A stretch of 64,000 nt of DNA, from the NCBI RefSeq assembly GCF_047511655.1, contig NC_133400.1, forward strand, positions 1,927,001 through 1,991,000. The letters are read 5' to 3'. The DNA is from Castor canadensis. Taxonomy: Eukaryota > Chordata > Mammalia > Rodentia > Castoridae. The notes beneath the pieces are model-generated. The model was not told the DNA's origin. It did not search any database and saw only the letters and a list, made by a program, of their open reading frames with translations. The translations under genes and the position numbers were made by a program. This document shows positions 44,191-56,001 of this stretch, in pieces (the stretch's first letter is position 1; each line of letters starts with the position of its first letter).

Positions 44191-44519
44191 CCCATCCTTC
44201 ACCAGACCAGAGCACGGCTCGGGACCCAGCCTCTGCAGCCAGCTAGAGTTCTCCATCCCTCCGGCTAGAGAGGCTTCTAGGGAGGAGACCCTCAGCCAGG
44301 GCAGATCGGGATTTCACTATGAACCGACGTGTAGATGTTGGGAGAGTGACTGTGAAAGCTACTGCAGTGGCTATGGCTGTATCTCATGTCACAAAGCTCA
44401 GTGACATGAAACCACCGGACTTCGCCTACAGAGCCTGCCCTACCCTGACTGGGCCACAGCTGGACGACTCAAGCATAGACACTGGGACTGATTGAAGGCT
44501 TGATGTCTTTTTTTGGCTT
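44191..44519. other. Unique non-coding DNA
   Basis: No gene or repeat recognised. Confidence 0.3.
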
Positions 44520-44640
44520 TCTTTCTTTTTTTTTTTCTTATTGTTATGCTGGGGGTACATTGTGACATTTACAAAAGTTCTTACAGTATATAAATACATC
44601 ATACTTTAGCTCACCCCCTCTCTGTCATTCTCCTTTAGGG
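44520..44640 (-). repeat. Possible rodent L1 3'-end-like repeat
   Basis: T-rich start, then TTATTGTTATGCTGGGGGTA, CATTGTGACATTTACAAAAG, TTCTTACAGTATATAAATAC and CTCACCCCCTCTCTGTCATT. Its layout recalls the block at 53368. I think it is an interspersed repeat, but the family is unsure. Confidence 0.4.
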
Positions 44641-45141
44641 TTTGGTGTCTTGCACACTGTTGACACTGGCTGCCACACGAGCCTCTCCTGCGGTGTCTCT
44701 GGAAACCAGCGTGGCCTTCCTCACAGCGTGGTTACTGCTTTCCGAGGACTGGTGTCTCCAGAGGCAGTGAACCAGGAAGAAGCTGTGTTGCCTTTTAAGA
44801 CCCAGTCTCGGAAGTAAACAAACATCACTTCTACCACAATGTCCACTGGTCGAGGAGGTTACAAGGGCCATTCAAAGACAACATCTTGGCGGTGTTACAT
44901 TTTAGAGGGGCACAGGTTATGCACATGTTGGTGCAGTCACATTTGGAACGCACAACCTCCCACAGAAGGCTTGAGTTACCATCTTCCTTTCTCAGCGGGT
45001 AAGCGTGTCTACAGGTGACACAATACAACAGGAAAGCTGAACAAAGACAAAGACCGGCACCACCTGAGCCCCTGGATCCAGTGAAGCTACACTCACTTGT
45101 ACATTTCTTTTTACCATCTAGTTTTCCAATAAAAATTATTT
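44641..45141. other. Unique non-coding DNA
   Basis: A 130-codon minus-strand frame (44831-45223) shows no domain. Nothing else recognised. Confidence 0.3.
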
Positions 45142-45232
45142 GGGGGCTTGGGTTATAGCTCAGTGGTAGAGTTTGTGCTTGGCATGGATGGGACAAAGCC
45201 TTGAGTTCTAGCCTTAGCATCACAAAATATAT
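45142..45232 (+). mobile_element. ID element (tRNA-Ala-derived SINE)
   Basis: GGGGCTTGGGTTATAGCTCA and GTGGTAGAG: the Pol III A box TAGCTCAGTGG matches consensus (TRGYNNARNNG) at every position. The B-box region GAGTTCTAGCC has one mismatch. It stands alone, without a B1-like part, and resembles the classical rodent ID more than the composite tails. Confidence 0.85.
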
Positions 45233-45237
45233 AATAC

Positions 45238-45272
45238 AGGTGTGTGTGCGTGAGTGTGTGCGTGTATTTATA
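45238..45272. repeat. (TG)n short tract
   Basis: GGTGTGTGTGCGTGAGTGTG lies behind the ID tail. Confidence 0.75.
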
Positions 45273-45744
45273 TGCGCTAGTTACGCATGTGCTACAGTAA
45301 TTACAGTCGAGTTTCTGTCATTGGGACCAAAAGAGTCCTGAACAATACACAGACCACAGTTTCGTCAAGGTGCTCACTGAGCTGGCCCTCGGGCTCTGTG
45401 GCTCTGACTGTTACCACTTACTGGTGCTCTGAAAGGGTGGTTTTTCCTGTGCCCTGGGCTATGGAACACCCAGGCTGCCACCCGCTGTGTGAACTGTCAC
45501 TTTCAGAAGGCAAGGTTTTGGACAGTCAGGCTGTGGTTTGGTTTGGTTTGAAGTTGCCCAAATCTTCCCTTCCTGCCATGAGGGCATCATGGCACCCATT
45601 CCATAGCATCCAGGCAGTTCTGTAAACTGGCCCAAAGCCCAGGGAGGGCAGCACAACAGGCATTGATGCTCATCTGGGACATTCCTCAGGACCAAGTCCC
45701 TGAGGGACGGTGGCACCTGGAAGGAGCAGTGCAGCAGCATGGCT
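45273..45744. other. Unique non-coding DNA
   Basis: No gene or repeat recognised. Confidence 0.3.
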
Positions 45745-45880
45745 GGCATTCATTTCCTACCAGGCACCAAGTCCTGTCTCATCCCCACATTGCAAACGAG
45801 GAAACTGAGGCAGCGCGAAGAGAGACAACTTGCTCAAAATCCACAGACAAGAAGTCGTGCAGCCAACTTCTCAGTCGCTA
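45745..45880 (-). repeat. MIR-like remnant
   Basis: CATCCCCACATTGCAAACGA, GGAAACTGAGGCAGCGCGAA and CTTGCTCAAAATCCACAGAC are in antisense MIR order. Confidence 0.6.
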
Positions 45881-47669
45881 ATGGCAAAGCCTAAATTCTT
45901 TGAGGCCACGCCTGAGGAGCCTGGAGGAACATGGGGCAGGAGGCCAGGGGAAGAGAAATGGATGGGTGATGGTGCAGTGAGGAGGGACTGGTGAAGCTGG
46001 TGTGGCCAGAGCAAGGAGGGGAAGGACTTGGCCTCTGGCAAGTGGAGGCCTGGCCAGCCTAGGCTGGGGTTTTGGCTGCTGATGAGACGCTGCAGACGGC
46101 CTCTGCCTGCCAGCCTCTTGGCTGGGTAGACGTGAGAATGAGTCACCCTCTCCAGTCCTGCCTGAACCCCTCCCTCTACCTGGGGTGCAGCCCTGTGTGC
46201 TATGAGCAATGTGTGGCCCGAGGGGTCAGGCTAGGGAGGAACGGAGCCCAAAGTAATTGCTCTTGATGTGAGGACCCGGTCCCCTTGCAGCAAGGACTCT
46301 GGTAGCCTTGGCCTGGCCAGAGCACAGCACCTACCAGAGGGCTGAGTTTTCATAAAGTAGAGCACAACAGTCTAGGCAGAATCTCCCCCTGCCCCACACC
46401 CCGGTGTCAGTCTCTGGTCCCATCCCCCAGCACTGTCCCCTCCAGCCTTTCCGTGGTCTGGCTGTTGCTTCTCTATCCTGTAAGCTCCCTGAGATCCAAG
46501 ATGGATGCAGTAAACCTGTTCCCAGCCAGCACGGTTAGCCAGGGGCCATTTCTGTTGCTACTCCAGAGCCCCAGCTAGAAGTGACCCAGCCCTGCTCCAT
46601 GCCAGTCACCCCACCCTGCCACCCACGTCATAGCCAGTGTCCTGGAGGGGCTTACATGGACAGTGCTCTACCTCCTGGAGTGGTGACTTGCACTTCCCTT
46701 GCCAGCGCCAGGCAAGAGGAATCCATTTGGTGGGGAGGGAGGACGCTGATCCCACTTGAGAGGTGGGGCCCAGAAGCTCCCTGCACAGTCTGAGGGGAGG
46801 GCTCTCCAGAGTGGGGTGCAGCCACATGTGTCAGAGCTGCTGGGGACGATGCCAGGCAGGATGTGATTAATGTCACAGTGGGTGTGACAGCCAGCCCGCC
46901 CGCCAGCCGCAGCTCCATTGTTCAGTGGGAGACAGACCCTTCCCTGCGCCCCCACCCTGCTGCAGTCCAACCAGCTCCCTGTGTATCAAGTTGGGTCCCC
47001 CTGCTCCTTCATGTGTACTGATCCATGGTGCCAGCCTCCTAAAAATAGCATCCGGCCCAAAATGCAGGCCTGAGGCGGAAACCCAGAGAAGGAACATCCC
47101 TCTGTGCCTCTTGTGCACACACGATGTGCCAGCAATCTGTGCCTGGCACTGAGCTGAGAGGAGTGCCTGCTGCCGACCTTCTGCTCCACCTGCCGAGGAA
47201 AAGACCGACTGTGAGTTCTGTCCACAGCAGGGACATTGCTCCTTCCCACACTGGGACACTCTCTTCCTGCCCAGTTGAGAACCGATCCCCCTTCCTTGCC
47301 CTCAGTGTCCCATCAGGCTCAGACAGCAAGGAGTCCTGGCAAGAACCTGGAAGGCGTGAGGCTGGCTGCGTTCTCTCGGTCTCTCCACCCAGACTCCCTT
47401 CTGCTGGGTTGATCACCAGACGTTTTCTTGGGTGGCATAGTAGACATGAGTGAAATAATGGAGTCAAAATGTCCAGAACTAGAGGAAGATTGATTTGAGG
47501 GTGACAATGACCCTCAGGAACCCTGTGTGATCTCTTGGGGAGGGGGGGTCTCGGAGTGTCGTGTAGTGTCTGAGATGTCATTTGGATCACAGATTCTTTA
47601 GTCCCCATCTTGGGGAGAAAAACAGAGATGAAATAGTTGGTCCATTTCTTTTGACATTGGTTCTAAAAC
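45881..47669. other. Unique non-coding DNA, SINE-free 1.8 kb
   Basis: Several overlapping frames of up to 189 codons on both strands, none with a recognised domain. No repeat recognised. Confidence 0.35.
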
Positions 47670-47793
47670 AGATCCTGACATGGTGGTGTACACCTGAAGT
47701 CCCAGCACTCAGGAGGCTGAGGCAGGAGGATGGAGAATTACATGGCAGTATGGACTACATACAGAGGACCCCGTCTAAAAAGAAAGAAAAGAG
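47670..47793 (+). mobile_element. B1-like monomer
   Basis: GATCCTGACATGGTGGTGTA, CAGCACTCAGGAGGCTGAGG and GGACCCCGTCTAAAAAGAAA. First of four SINE units in a row. Confidence 0.85.
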
Positions 47794-48012
47794 CCAGAGC
47801 TCACGCCTGTAATCCTAGCTACTCAGGAAGCAGAGATCAGGAGGATTGCAGTTCGAAGCCAGCCTGAGCAAATAAGTTCCGTGAGCCCCTATCTTGAAAA
47901 AAGCCCATCACAAAAAGGGGTTGATGGAGTGACTCAAGGTATAGGCCCTGAGTTCAAGCTCCAGTGCCACAAAAAAAAGAAATAAAAAGAAAGAAAGAAA
48001 GAAAGAAAAGAA
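47794..48012 (+). mobile_element. B1-like + ID-like composite SINE with AAAG tail
   Basis: GAGCTCACGCCTGTAATCCT, CAGTTCGAAGCCAGCCTGAG, CATCACAAAAAGGGGTTGAT, then a shortened ID unit and GAAAGAAAGAAAGAAA. It sits directly in the tail of the preceding monomer. Confidence 0.88.
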
Positions 48013-48110
48013 ACATCATGACAGCTCAGAGTTAGAGGGCTTGCCTAGCATGCACAAGACTCTGAGTTCAATCCCCAGCACCAAAAAAGAAAAGGTAAAA
48101 AAAAAAAACC
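48013..48110 (+). mobile_element. ID-like element
   Basis: GACAGCTCAGAGTTAGAGGG, CTTGCCTAGCATGCACAAGA, CTGAGTTCAATCCCCAGCAC and an A12 tail. Good B box (GTTCAATCC). It follows the A-rich tail of the neighbour. Confidence 0.85.
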
Positions 48111-48447
48111 AAAGCCATGCTGAGTGCTAATGATATGTAACGTGTACACACGTGTGGAGTGCATTCATTGAACAATGATGAGCTCCTGTGAGACGCACAC
48201 TCACCTGCAGAACACAGGAAGGACCCGGTGCAAGGCTGCAGTGCCCGCCCCAGGTCCCGTGACTGCCCTTGGTTCTCGTCCTTGTATCGTTCTGTGTCTG
48301 ATTTAGAGTCAGACACTAAAAAAGCAGCCTCTCCTGTCCACCATTGCACTTCTCACTCTAAGGATTATATTGTCTGAGTCTCCTACCAACTCAGAGTAGA
48401 GGTGCTGGTAATTGATATTTTTTGCAGACACTAAAAACCAGAGTCCT
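48111..48447. other. Unique non-coding DNA
   Basis: No gene or repeat recognised. Confidence 0.3.
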
Positions 48448-48660
48448 CCAAGTGCCAGTGGCTCACACCTGTAATCCCAGCTACTCAGGAGGCAGAGATC
48501 AGGAGGATTGAGGTTTGCCTGGGCAAATAGCTCACAAGACCCTATCTCAAAAATACCCAATGCAAAAAAGGGTTAGCGGAGTGGCTCAAGTGCTAGAGCA
48601 CCTGCCTAGTACTGGGGGCCCTGAGTTCAAATCCCAGTACCACCAAAAAACAAACAAAGT
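48448..48660 (+). mobile_element. Full-length B1-like + ID-like composite SINE
   Basis: AAGTGCCAGTGGCTCACACC, CTGTAATCCCAGCTACTCAG, CCCTATCTCAAAAATACCCA, GTGGCTCAAGTGCTAGAGCA and GAGTTCAAATCCCAGTACCA. A well-preserved example of the two-part form. Confidence 0.93.
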
Positions 48661-48674
48661 GAAACAAAAAATGG

Positions 48675-48780
48675 AGGGGAGGCCCAGACAGATGGAGTCA
48701 TTTCCCCAAGGCTGCACGGCTACTAGTGATGGAGCTGCGATTCAAACTCTGGTCCCTCTGACTCCAGAAAAGCACAATTA
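48675..48780 (-). repeat. MIR SINE remnant
   Basis: CATTTCCCCAAGGCTGCACG, GCTACTAGTGATGGAGCTGC and GATTCAAACTCTGGTCCCTC match the antisense MIR core. Confidence 0.7.
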
Positions 48781-50329
48781 ACGCACCCAAGGAACTGTTT
48801 CCTTAAGACCATGGAAGAATTTGACTCTAAGGTGCAGAAAGGCACCCAAGGGAAAGGCTGCCGTGTTGGCCCCACTGAGGGTACCTCACAGCCCTGTCTA
48901 GGGGCCCAGAGCTGGCGTGGAGGACTTCAGGTGTGCTTTGTGACACATCGGCCACACAGGCTGAGCCCAGGAGGAGCACCACGCAGCCCGAGCTCATGCC
49001 CTCTCTGAGGCGCCGCACGTCCTCGTGCGTGCTGGGTGTGTGGCACCTTGGATGGAGACTGAATTTCATTGTGCTGAGAACTCCTTAGCATCCTCAGACA
49101 CGAACGTTCCCCGTCGTTTCTTCTACACCAGGCAGCCAAGGGACAGCTGGAAGCCCTCCAGGGGCAGGGAGCGCTCAGTTCCTGGAACTCAGCTGAGCCT
49201 CTCTCTAGGAGACCCCAAGACGCATTCCAAATAAACCAGAGCTGCTGGGAAACGGGTGGCCAGGAACTCAGGGAGCGTGGCACAGCCCTGGGAGGAGTCG
49301 GAGGCTCCTGGGATGCTGGCTGCTGACAAGGCCTGGCTGTGAGCATCCACAGCAACCCGGGTTGGCAGGACGGTCACATCGCCCAGGTGAGGACAGCTGA
49401 GGCTGACAGACATGAGGAGCTGAGTCTCCAGGCTTGAACCCAGCCTGAGCTCAGGATTACACTTTGACTTGGCAAACTCTCCTGGGTCTCAGAGTCCTTT
49501 GGAATCTGGTGAAAGTCACAGACTCTGCTTTAAAAAGAAATGCTCACAGGCCTTTAGCTGGGAACCTGGGGATAAATTCAGAGATCATATTCTTGGAGCA
49601 CATAAGCAGGCATCACCATCAACTGCTCAGACACGTCCACCTCCCTCCCTCCCTGCTATCTAGGTGGATGGCAGGTAGACTGGCTTTACTTTCCCCAAAT
49701 CCACCCCGATGGGACAATGACCAGAGTTCTGCCTTCCCTGTGCTCTGCTCAGGAGCAGAACTCATGGAGTGGCCAGGAAGAGCCACCATGCCCCAACCTG
49801 AGGTCACCTCCAGCCACCTCTGACTTCCCAGGAATGCCTCATCTCTGCCAAGTGTGTGTGGGGGAACCCACGAAAAAGAGGAAGTCCCCTCTCCGGTTCT
49901 AACACATCGGTAAAAAATAATAAAACTCCCCCAACACCTTCGCCTTACACAGCCCCTTCCTGCCCACGAGGAGCCTTCGTACATGGCCCTCCCTTTCCTA
50001 AGACATGCACTGCACACAGAGGGTCCCCAACTTTCAATTTTTAACCCCACGGTGGTGCACAGAGACACATATTCTGTAACGCTGCTTTGAGTTTTGACTT
50101 TGATCTTTTCCTGGGCTAGTGCCGTGCCATCCTAGGATGCTCTCTGGAGATGCTGGTCCGTGGCCGTCCCAGGTCAGCCTGAAGACCACGAGGGGACCAC
50201 CACGCAGAGAATTCACGTGTAGCTGACTGTGAATGTTAAGAGCATTTTCACCTTTATGAATTTCCCACTGAGGATGGTTTTGCTGGTTTCATGCTATTGT
50301 ATGTCTAGGAGCGTCTGTGATCACTTTTT
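48781..50329. other. Unique non-coding DNA, 1.5 kb
   Basis: No gene recognised. The section near 49380-49450 (GAGGACAGCTGAGGCTGACA, CAGGCTTGAACCCAGCC) may be a faint MIR. Confidence 0.35.
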
Positions 50330-50535
50330 GGGCTAGATTTTTTGTTTTTATGTACTGAGGATTGAACTCAGCCCACAAGTGCTCTTCCACTTGAACCATG
50401 CTTTGGCTTTTAGCTTGTTTTTTTCAGAAAGGGTCTCGAGCTAACTTTGCCTGGGATGACCTTGGACCAAGATTCTCCTACCTCTGCCTCTTGAGTAGCT
50501 GGGATTATAGGTATGAAACACCATTCCCAGCCTAG
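50330..50535 (-). mobile_element. Composite SINE, minus strand
   Basis: TGTACTGAGGATTGAACTCA, CAAGTGCTCTTCCACTTGAA, CTCGAGCTAACTTTGCCTGG and GAGTAGCTGGGATTATAGGT. Confidence 0.88.
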
Positions 50536-50544
50536 ATCTGAGCT

Positions 50545-50760
50545 TTTTGTTTTATTTTATTTATTAATTTTTTTAGCAGTACTGGGGTTTGAACTCAGGG
50601 CCTACACCTTGAGCCACTCCACTGGCTCTTTTTTGTGATGGGCTTTTTAGATATAGGGTCTCTCAAACTATTTGTCTGGGCTGGCTTTGAACCACAATCC
50701 TCCTGATCTCTGCCTCCTGAGTAGCTGGGATTATAGGCATGAGCCACTTGTGCCTGGGTT
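50545..50760 (-). mobile_element. Composite SINE of the short-ID subtype, minus strand
   Basis: Follows its neighbour within ten bases, in the same orientation. GCAGTACTGGGGTTTGAACT, CCTACACCTTGAGCCACTCC, TTTTTTGTGATGGGCTTTTT and GATCTCTGCCTCCTGAGTAG. It lacks the GCTAGGCAGGTGCTCTACC segment, as at 22329 and 25959: a shared deletion that marks a subfamily. Confidence 0.92.
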
Positions 50761-51431
50761 GAGTGTCTCACTAATTGTGCTGATTTCTACTAGTACTGAC
50801 TAATATCTGAAGGTGAGATAATGCATTTTGAGTGAGGGTTAGGGTTACATCGGTGGATTCTCAAGTGTGTATTACAGACAGACCTGCAGACGGCTGGGGC
50901 TGGTTTTACGACCATCTTTGGGATCTGAGTCCGTGAGCGTCTTCATTGTCACCTCAGGAGGTGTCTGATGAAGACTCTGAGCCAGGACAAGGGCAGATGG
51001 CTCTGCCATGTCCCCTGTCTTCACCTGTGCATGCTAACTGGTGACTTCTCCATCCACTTCCTTTCTGGGAATCTTTTTAAAGCGTGTGTCTAACTGACTC
51101 AGGCCTAGATAGGGAACAGACTATAATTGTTAAATCTACCTTACTAAGCTGGTGTGGCCAGCTAAAGGTCACCATATTCTAACAGCTACAGAACTGGCTA
51201 CCAGGACTTGGTGGCGAAACTCCTGCTCTTCCCACAGGTGACCACTGAGCAGCAACCGTTGCAGCATGGCCCCGTGTGGTGACATTTCCCATCCTCCCAC
51301 ACCTGCTTGGCCAGAGCCTGTGTTGAGTCCTTTCTGCCCTCAGGCCCAGGGTGGCATTCCTGACATGACTGTCAACCTGAGCCAGCATTCCTATGGTCAG
51401 ATCCCTGTCTTACTCTTGACAAATAATCTGA
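50761..51431. other. Unique non-coding DNA
   Basis: No gene or repeat recognised. Confidence 0.3.
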
Positions 51432-51565
51432 ACTTGCCACCATGACACACGCCTGTAACCTTAGCTCCCGGGAGGCCAAGTTAGGAGGCTCAGGAGTTCC
51501 TGGCTACATAGCAAGACCCTATCTCAAAAAAAAAAAAAAAAAGAAAAGAAAAAGAAAAAGAAAAC
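51432..51565 (+). mobile_element. B1-like monomer with long A tail
   Basis: TTGCCACCATGACACACGCC, GCTCCCGGGAGGCCAAGTTA, CTACATAGCAAGACCCTATC, A17 and AAAAAG repeats. The tail gives a Lys/Arg run in one frame and a Phe run in the other. Confidence 0.88.
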
Positions 51566-52146
51566 TAAAAACTCATTTTCATCCCTGGTTCGGGGACAAA
51601 GCGGGATGGAAGCCCGTCCTGGTAGGAAACAAGAGCTCAGAGAAGACTGAGACAGAGCCAGGAGGTCCACATCACCACATTCAGTCCAGCTCAGGCCACA
51701 AGACACTGGCACAGCAGCTTGTGAAACCCAACAATTCACCAGGAGCCTTGTCTTCACCCTAGTCTTACCCACCCAAGCCCGCAGGTAATGGCAAATGACA
51801 CGACTGTCCACTGCTCCTGAGAGCCAACAGTGTCACCCACTCAACCTTCACAGTCCTTGAGGCTGCTGTAGGCAAGGCTCCCACAGCCACACAGACAGGA
51901 GACAGAAACCAGCTTTGCAAAGCCCTGGGCCTGTCTTGCTGTCTCTTGCTCATGGTCGCCAGCCGTTAATAAACTAGACAGGTTACTGAGTCCCAGCTCA
52001 TCCTTCTCAGACCGAGGGGGCCCGCTTGTGACAATGACCGCACGAGTGGCGGTGAGTGGTGAGGATGCAGCCATCATTGACACCTAAACTTTGGGTGTCC
52101 TGGTCCTAGCCAGCCCTGGGTTAGATGGCAGGAAGCCAGGGACAGA
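51566..52146. other. Unique non-coding DNA
   Basis: No gene or repeat recognised. Confidence 0.3.
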
Positions 52147-52181
52147 CTGCTCCCCTGCTCCCCTGCTCCCCTGCTCCCCTG
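52147..52181. repeat. (TGCTCCCC)4 short tandem repeat
   Basis: Four perfect copies of an 8-mer. Confidence 0.9.
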
Positions 52182-52509
52182 TCCACTGTCACACTTGCCC
52201 GGGACGCTAGCGGGTGGCCCAGACTGCCCTGCACATTCAGAAAAACGTTGCATGGATGGGCCGAGGAACCAGAACCTTCCTAAAGTGCAGGCTCAGCTCC
52301 CAGATGGTAAGGCTGGAATGGGCTGCGTGATCTCCAGGCCTGAGCGTCTCTGTCCTCAGCAAGGCATGATTCTGCAAGGTTTGGTTCGGAGCACTGTGTG
52401 ATCCCAGGCCACCACCGTGGAGCACAGTGGCCACCTTGACTGTGACAGCCAAAGGACACCAGTCCTGTCCAACTTGGGCGATGCAGCAGGGAGGTCCAGA
52501 GGAAGGAGA

Positions 52510-52615
52510 GATTTGGGGTTGGACAGATCTGGGCTGGAAGCCTGCACTACCGCTCGCCAGCTGTGAGCTCGTGAATGTTACGTAAGCTCTCCGAGCCACA
52601 GTGTCCTCACTTTCA
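52510..52615 (+). repeat. MIR SINE fragment
   Basis: GACAGATCTGGGCTGGAAGC, CCAGCTGTGAGCTCGTGAAT, GTAAGCTCTCCGAGCCACAG and TGTCCTCACTTTCAGAC follow the sense order of the MIR core. Confidence 0.7.
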
Positions 52616-53367
52616 GACAGAACCGTGGCTTTGCACTGGCACCCACACCCTCACAGCCATGGCTTTGGGAGACACTGGCTCCAGCCCCAAAAGCCACATC
52701 CTGACTGGCCCGGGACACTCATGATGACGCTGTTCCTGTGGTTTGTGGTTACTTGTGATGAACAAGGGGTGTGATCGAGCCAAGGACACCTCAGCAATGT
52801 CAGAGCCTTTGGGCTGGACTACCTGGTACACACGGCCCAAAGTGTCCTTCAGTCCTGATGCGTGACAGCGGTGGATGGAAGGTCTTGCTGTGGTGTGGGG
52901 TGACTGCACTCCATCAGTGTGCATCAGCTCTGCCCCCGATGGAGGTGTAAACTCCTTAAAGGAGGCACCACAAAGGCCTGGGGTCTCTTTGTGTGCCTGC
53001 TCTGCTATGACCCATGGAAAGCACTGGGTTCTGTCTGCTCCAGCAGCCAGCCAGGCCACAGAACACAGGGTTAGAAATCACTGCAAAACAAAACCGCTGA
53101 CTCTCACGTGTCTGCAGGTTGCTGAAGCTAGGCGAGGCTGTGGCTCTGGACTCGTCCTTCCAGGGCTGTCCGATGTCCTGTCCAGCCGAGCTCAGTGAGA
53201 TGGCTTATACTCCACGTGGCTCCCATACTCCTCTTGGGACCAGTGGGGGAGAGGGGCAGGTCTGTGTCAGGGTGACGGCAGAGGCACAGACAGCAAGCCC
53301 GGTCACACAGCTGCAGGGCCTTGTAGCTATTGGTGGCTATTGATACAAGGCTGGCAAATGAGACTTT
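52616..53367. other. Unique non-coding DNA
   Basis: No gene or repeat recognised; short frames only. Confidence 0.3.
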
Positions 53368-53960
53368 TAAAAAAAGTTTTTATTAGGATATATTCATTAT
53401 ATGGGGGAGGGGGAAATCGTAGTGACAATTCTGATTAGACTTATATTGTACATTGGTTACCTTGCCCCATCGTCTCCCCGTCAGCCCCCTCCCCGCCCCA
53501 CTTAAAGCAATTGCGAGAGGTTTCTTAGTTCTGTTTCATAGAGGTATACGAAGTCCATCCACCTTCTTCCCCCTTTCCTGCACCACCACCCCCGACACAC
53601 ACACACACTGTGCCTATTTCACAGGCCTGGTTTTCCTTATTAATATTTAAGTTGATGTTCAAAGGGGTGTCTCAAGTGACCCCATGGTGGTGTGCTTTAC
53701 TTTTTGCCATTCAACCCCTTCCATTGCTCTCCCTCACCCCTTTACCTCCCACCCCCCCGCTTTTCAGCAGCTTTCAGTACCCATCCTTACATCCTCTACC
53801 TGCACGCCTTATGGTATGCGATATTACTGATGCTCTAGGCAAACGAGATTTGAGTAGAAGTCTATTTGTGGATTTCTCGGGAAAAAAAGAAAAAGCACTC
53901 ACTATAAGGAGAAACTGCTGGTACTATCCCCTTCCTCCCTTTCCCTGCATTGAATGCACA
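53368..53960 (-). repeat. Probable interspersed repeat, L1-3'-UTR-like
   Basis: The plus strand starts with TTTTTATTAGGATATATTCA, so the reverse strand ends with an AATAAA-like signal and a poly(A)-like tract. Further landmarks are ACAATTCTGATTAGACTTAT, TTTCTTAGTTCTGTTTCATA, CTATTTCACAGGCCTGGTTT and TGGATTTCTCGGGAAAAAAA. I believe it is a rodent repeat (L1 3' end type), but cannot name it with confidence. Confidence 0.45.
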
Positions 53961-54148
53961 GTGTGACACTTGGGGTGTGGCAGCCATACTGCTACCATGA
54001 GTCAAGGCCAAGCGTCTCACCAGCAGTGCCCCTGATGTACCTGGGCATCACTGCTGGTGCAGCAGCGACCAACTGTCTCTGAATTTCTTGTCATGGGAGA
54101 AAACAAACCTCTCTGTGCTTATGCTGCTGTCAACTACAGTCAAGGACA

Positions 54149-55025
<877 letters not shown>

Positions 55026-55337
55026 CGTACCTCGGTTCACCCGTTCACTCATCTCCAGGGCCGGGCCAGGGAAATCTGCACTGCGGGAACAGCAGTAGTT
55101 TCTTCAGACCTGGCTCCTGGGAGAGGAAGCCGCTCTCAGACCGGCTCAGCCTTCTGCTCTGTTCTACACTCCTTTGCTTTATTTCAGCGGACAGCAAGGT
55201 TTAGTGGCCTAGGAGATGGGCAATGGGAATGAAGCCCAGGAGTGGAGCCTGCGAGCGACCTAAGGCCACTCGGGTGTTAATTATTGCACGTGAGCACCGT
55301 CAGGCCTCTGCGGGGATGGGAGGGGTGGATTAATAGT
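55026..55337. other. Sequence upstream of the pseudogene
   Basis: May include its 5' UTR. No target-site duplication was found by eye. Confidence 0.3.
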
Positions 55338-55410
55338 GCCGGCTTGGGTGGGGTGAAGCTCCGTGCCAGTGTGCATGAGATCCTAGATTCAATCCCCAGC
55401 CCTGCCACTC
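55338..55410 (+). mobile_element. ID element fragment
   Basis: GGCTTGGGTGGGGTGAAGCT, GTGTGCATGAGATCCTAGAT and TTCAATCCCCAGCCCTGCC. Diverged ID. Confidence 0.6.
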
Positions 55411-55441
55411 AGGCATCCCTTCCACAGCTTCTTAGAGTCTG

Positions 55442-55482
55442 GACTGGGCTGGTGGAGTGGCTCAAGCAGTAAGAGCACCTAC
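55442..55482 (+). mobile_element. ID-like fragment
   Basis: TGGGCTGGTGGAGTGGCTCA and AGCAGTAAGAGCACCTACCT: only the 5' half (A-box half) of the composite SINE tail. Confidence 0.7.
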
Positions 55483-55699
55483 CTGAATCCTGTGACAGCC
55501 TGGGAGGGTTATGTCCGCTGAAGACCTCTGCAGATAGAGGACCTCAGCAGTCAAGCACATTTTTCACTAAAATCCAGACACAATAAACAGGACAGTCCAG
55601 TGTGGATGCCGAGTGGACCATCAGAACCGATGAGAGAGTAGCACCCTGCGTATCAACCGAGTCTCATCAATCACTCATGAACAGATATATTCTTTGTCT
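55483..55699. other. Unique DNA with left TSD copy
   Basis: Ends in the left copy of the duplication AACAGATATATTCTTTGTCT (55680-55699). Confidence 0.4.
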
Positions 55700-56001
55700 T
55701 GTTTTTGCAGTACTGGGATTTGAACTCAGGGCTTCCCGCTTGCTAGGCAGGTGCTCTACCACTTGAGCCACTCCCATAGCCCTTTTTGCTTTGGTTATTT
55801 TGGAAAGAGGATCTCACTTTATGCCTGGACTGGACTGAACCACAGTTCCCCATTTTAAGCTTCCCATGTAGCTGGGATGACAGGCATGGGCATCCCCAGA
55901 GAGATGGGGTCTCTTGAACTTTTTTTTCCTGGGCTGGCCCTTGAACCTCCGTCCTCCCAATCTCTGCCTCCTGATTATAGGCTTGAGCCACTACATCTGG
56001 C
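55700..56001 (-). mobile_element. Three-part SINE with long TSD, minus strand
   Basis: ID-like tail (CTGGGATTTGAACTCAGGGC, GCTAGGCAGGTGCTCTACCA), then two inverted 7SL-like monomers joined at GAGAGATGGGGTCTCTTGAA. AACAGATATATTCTTTGTCT at the left and AACAGATGTATTCTGTCTC at 56002 form an imperfect duplication of about 18 bp. It gives a spurious 203-aa minus-strand frame together with upstream sequence. Confidence 0.92.
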
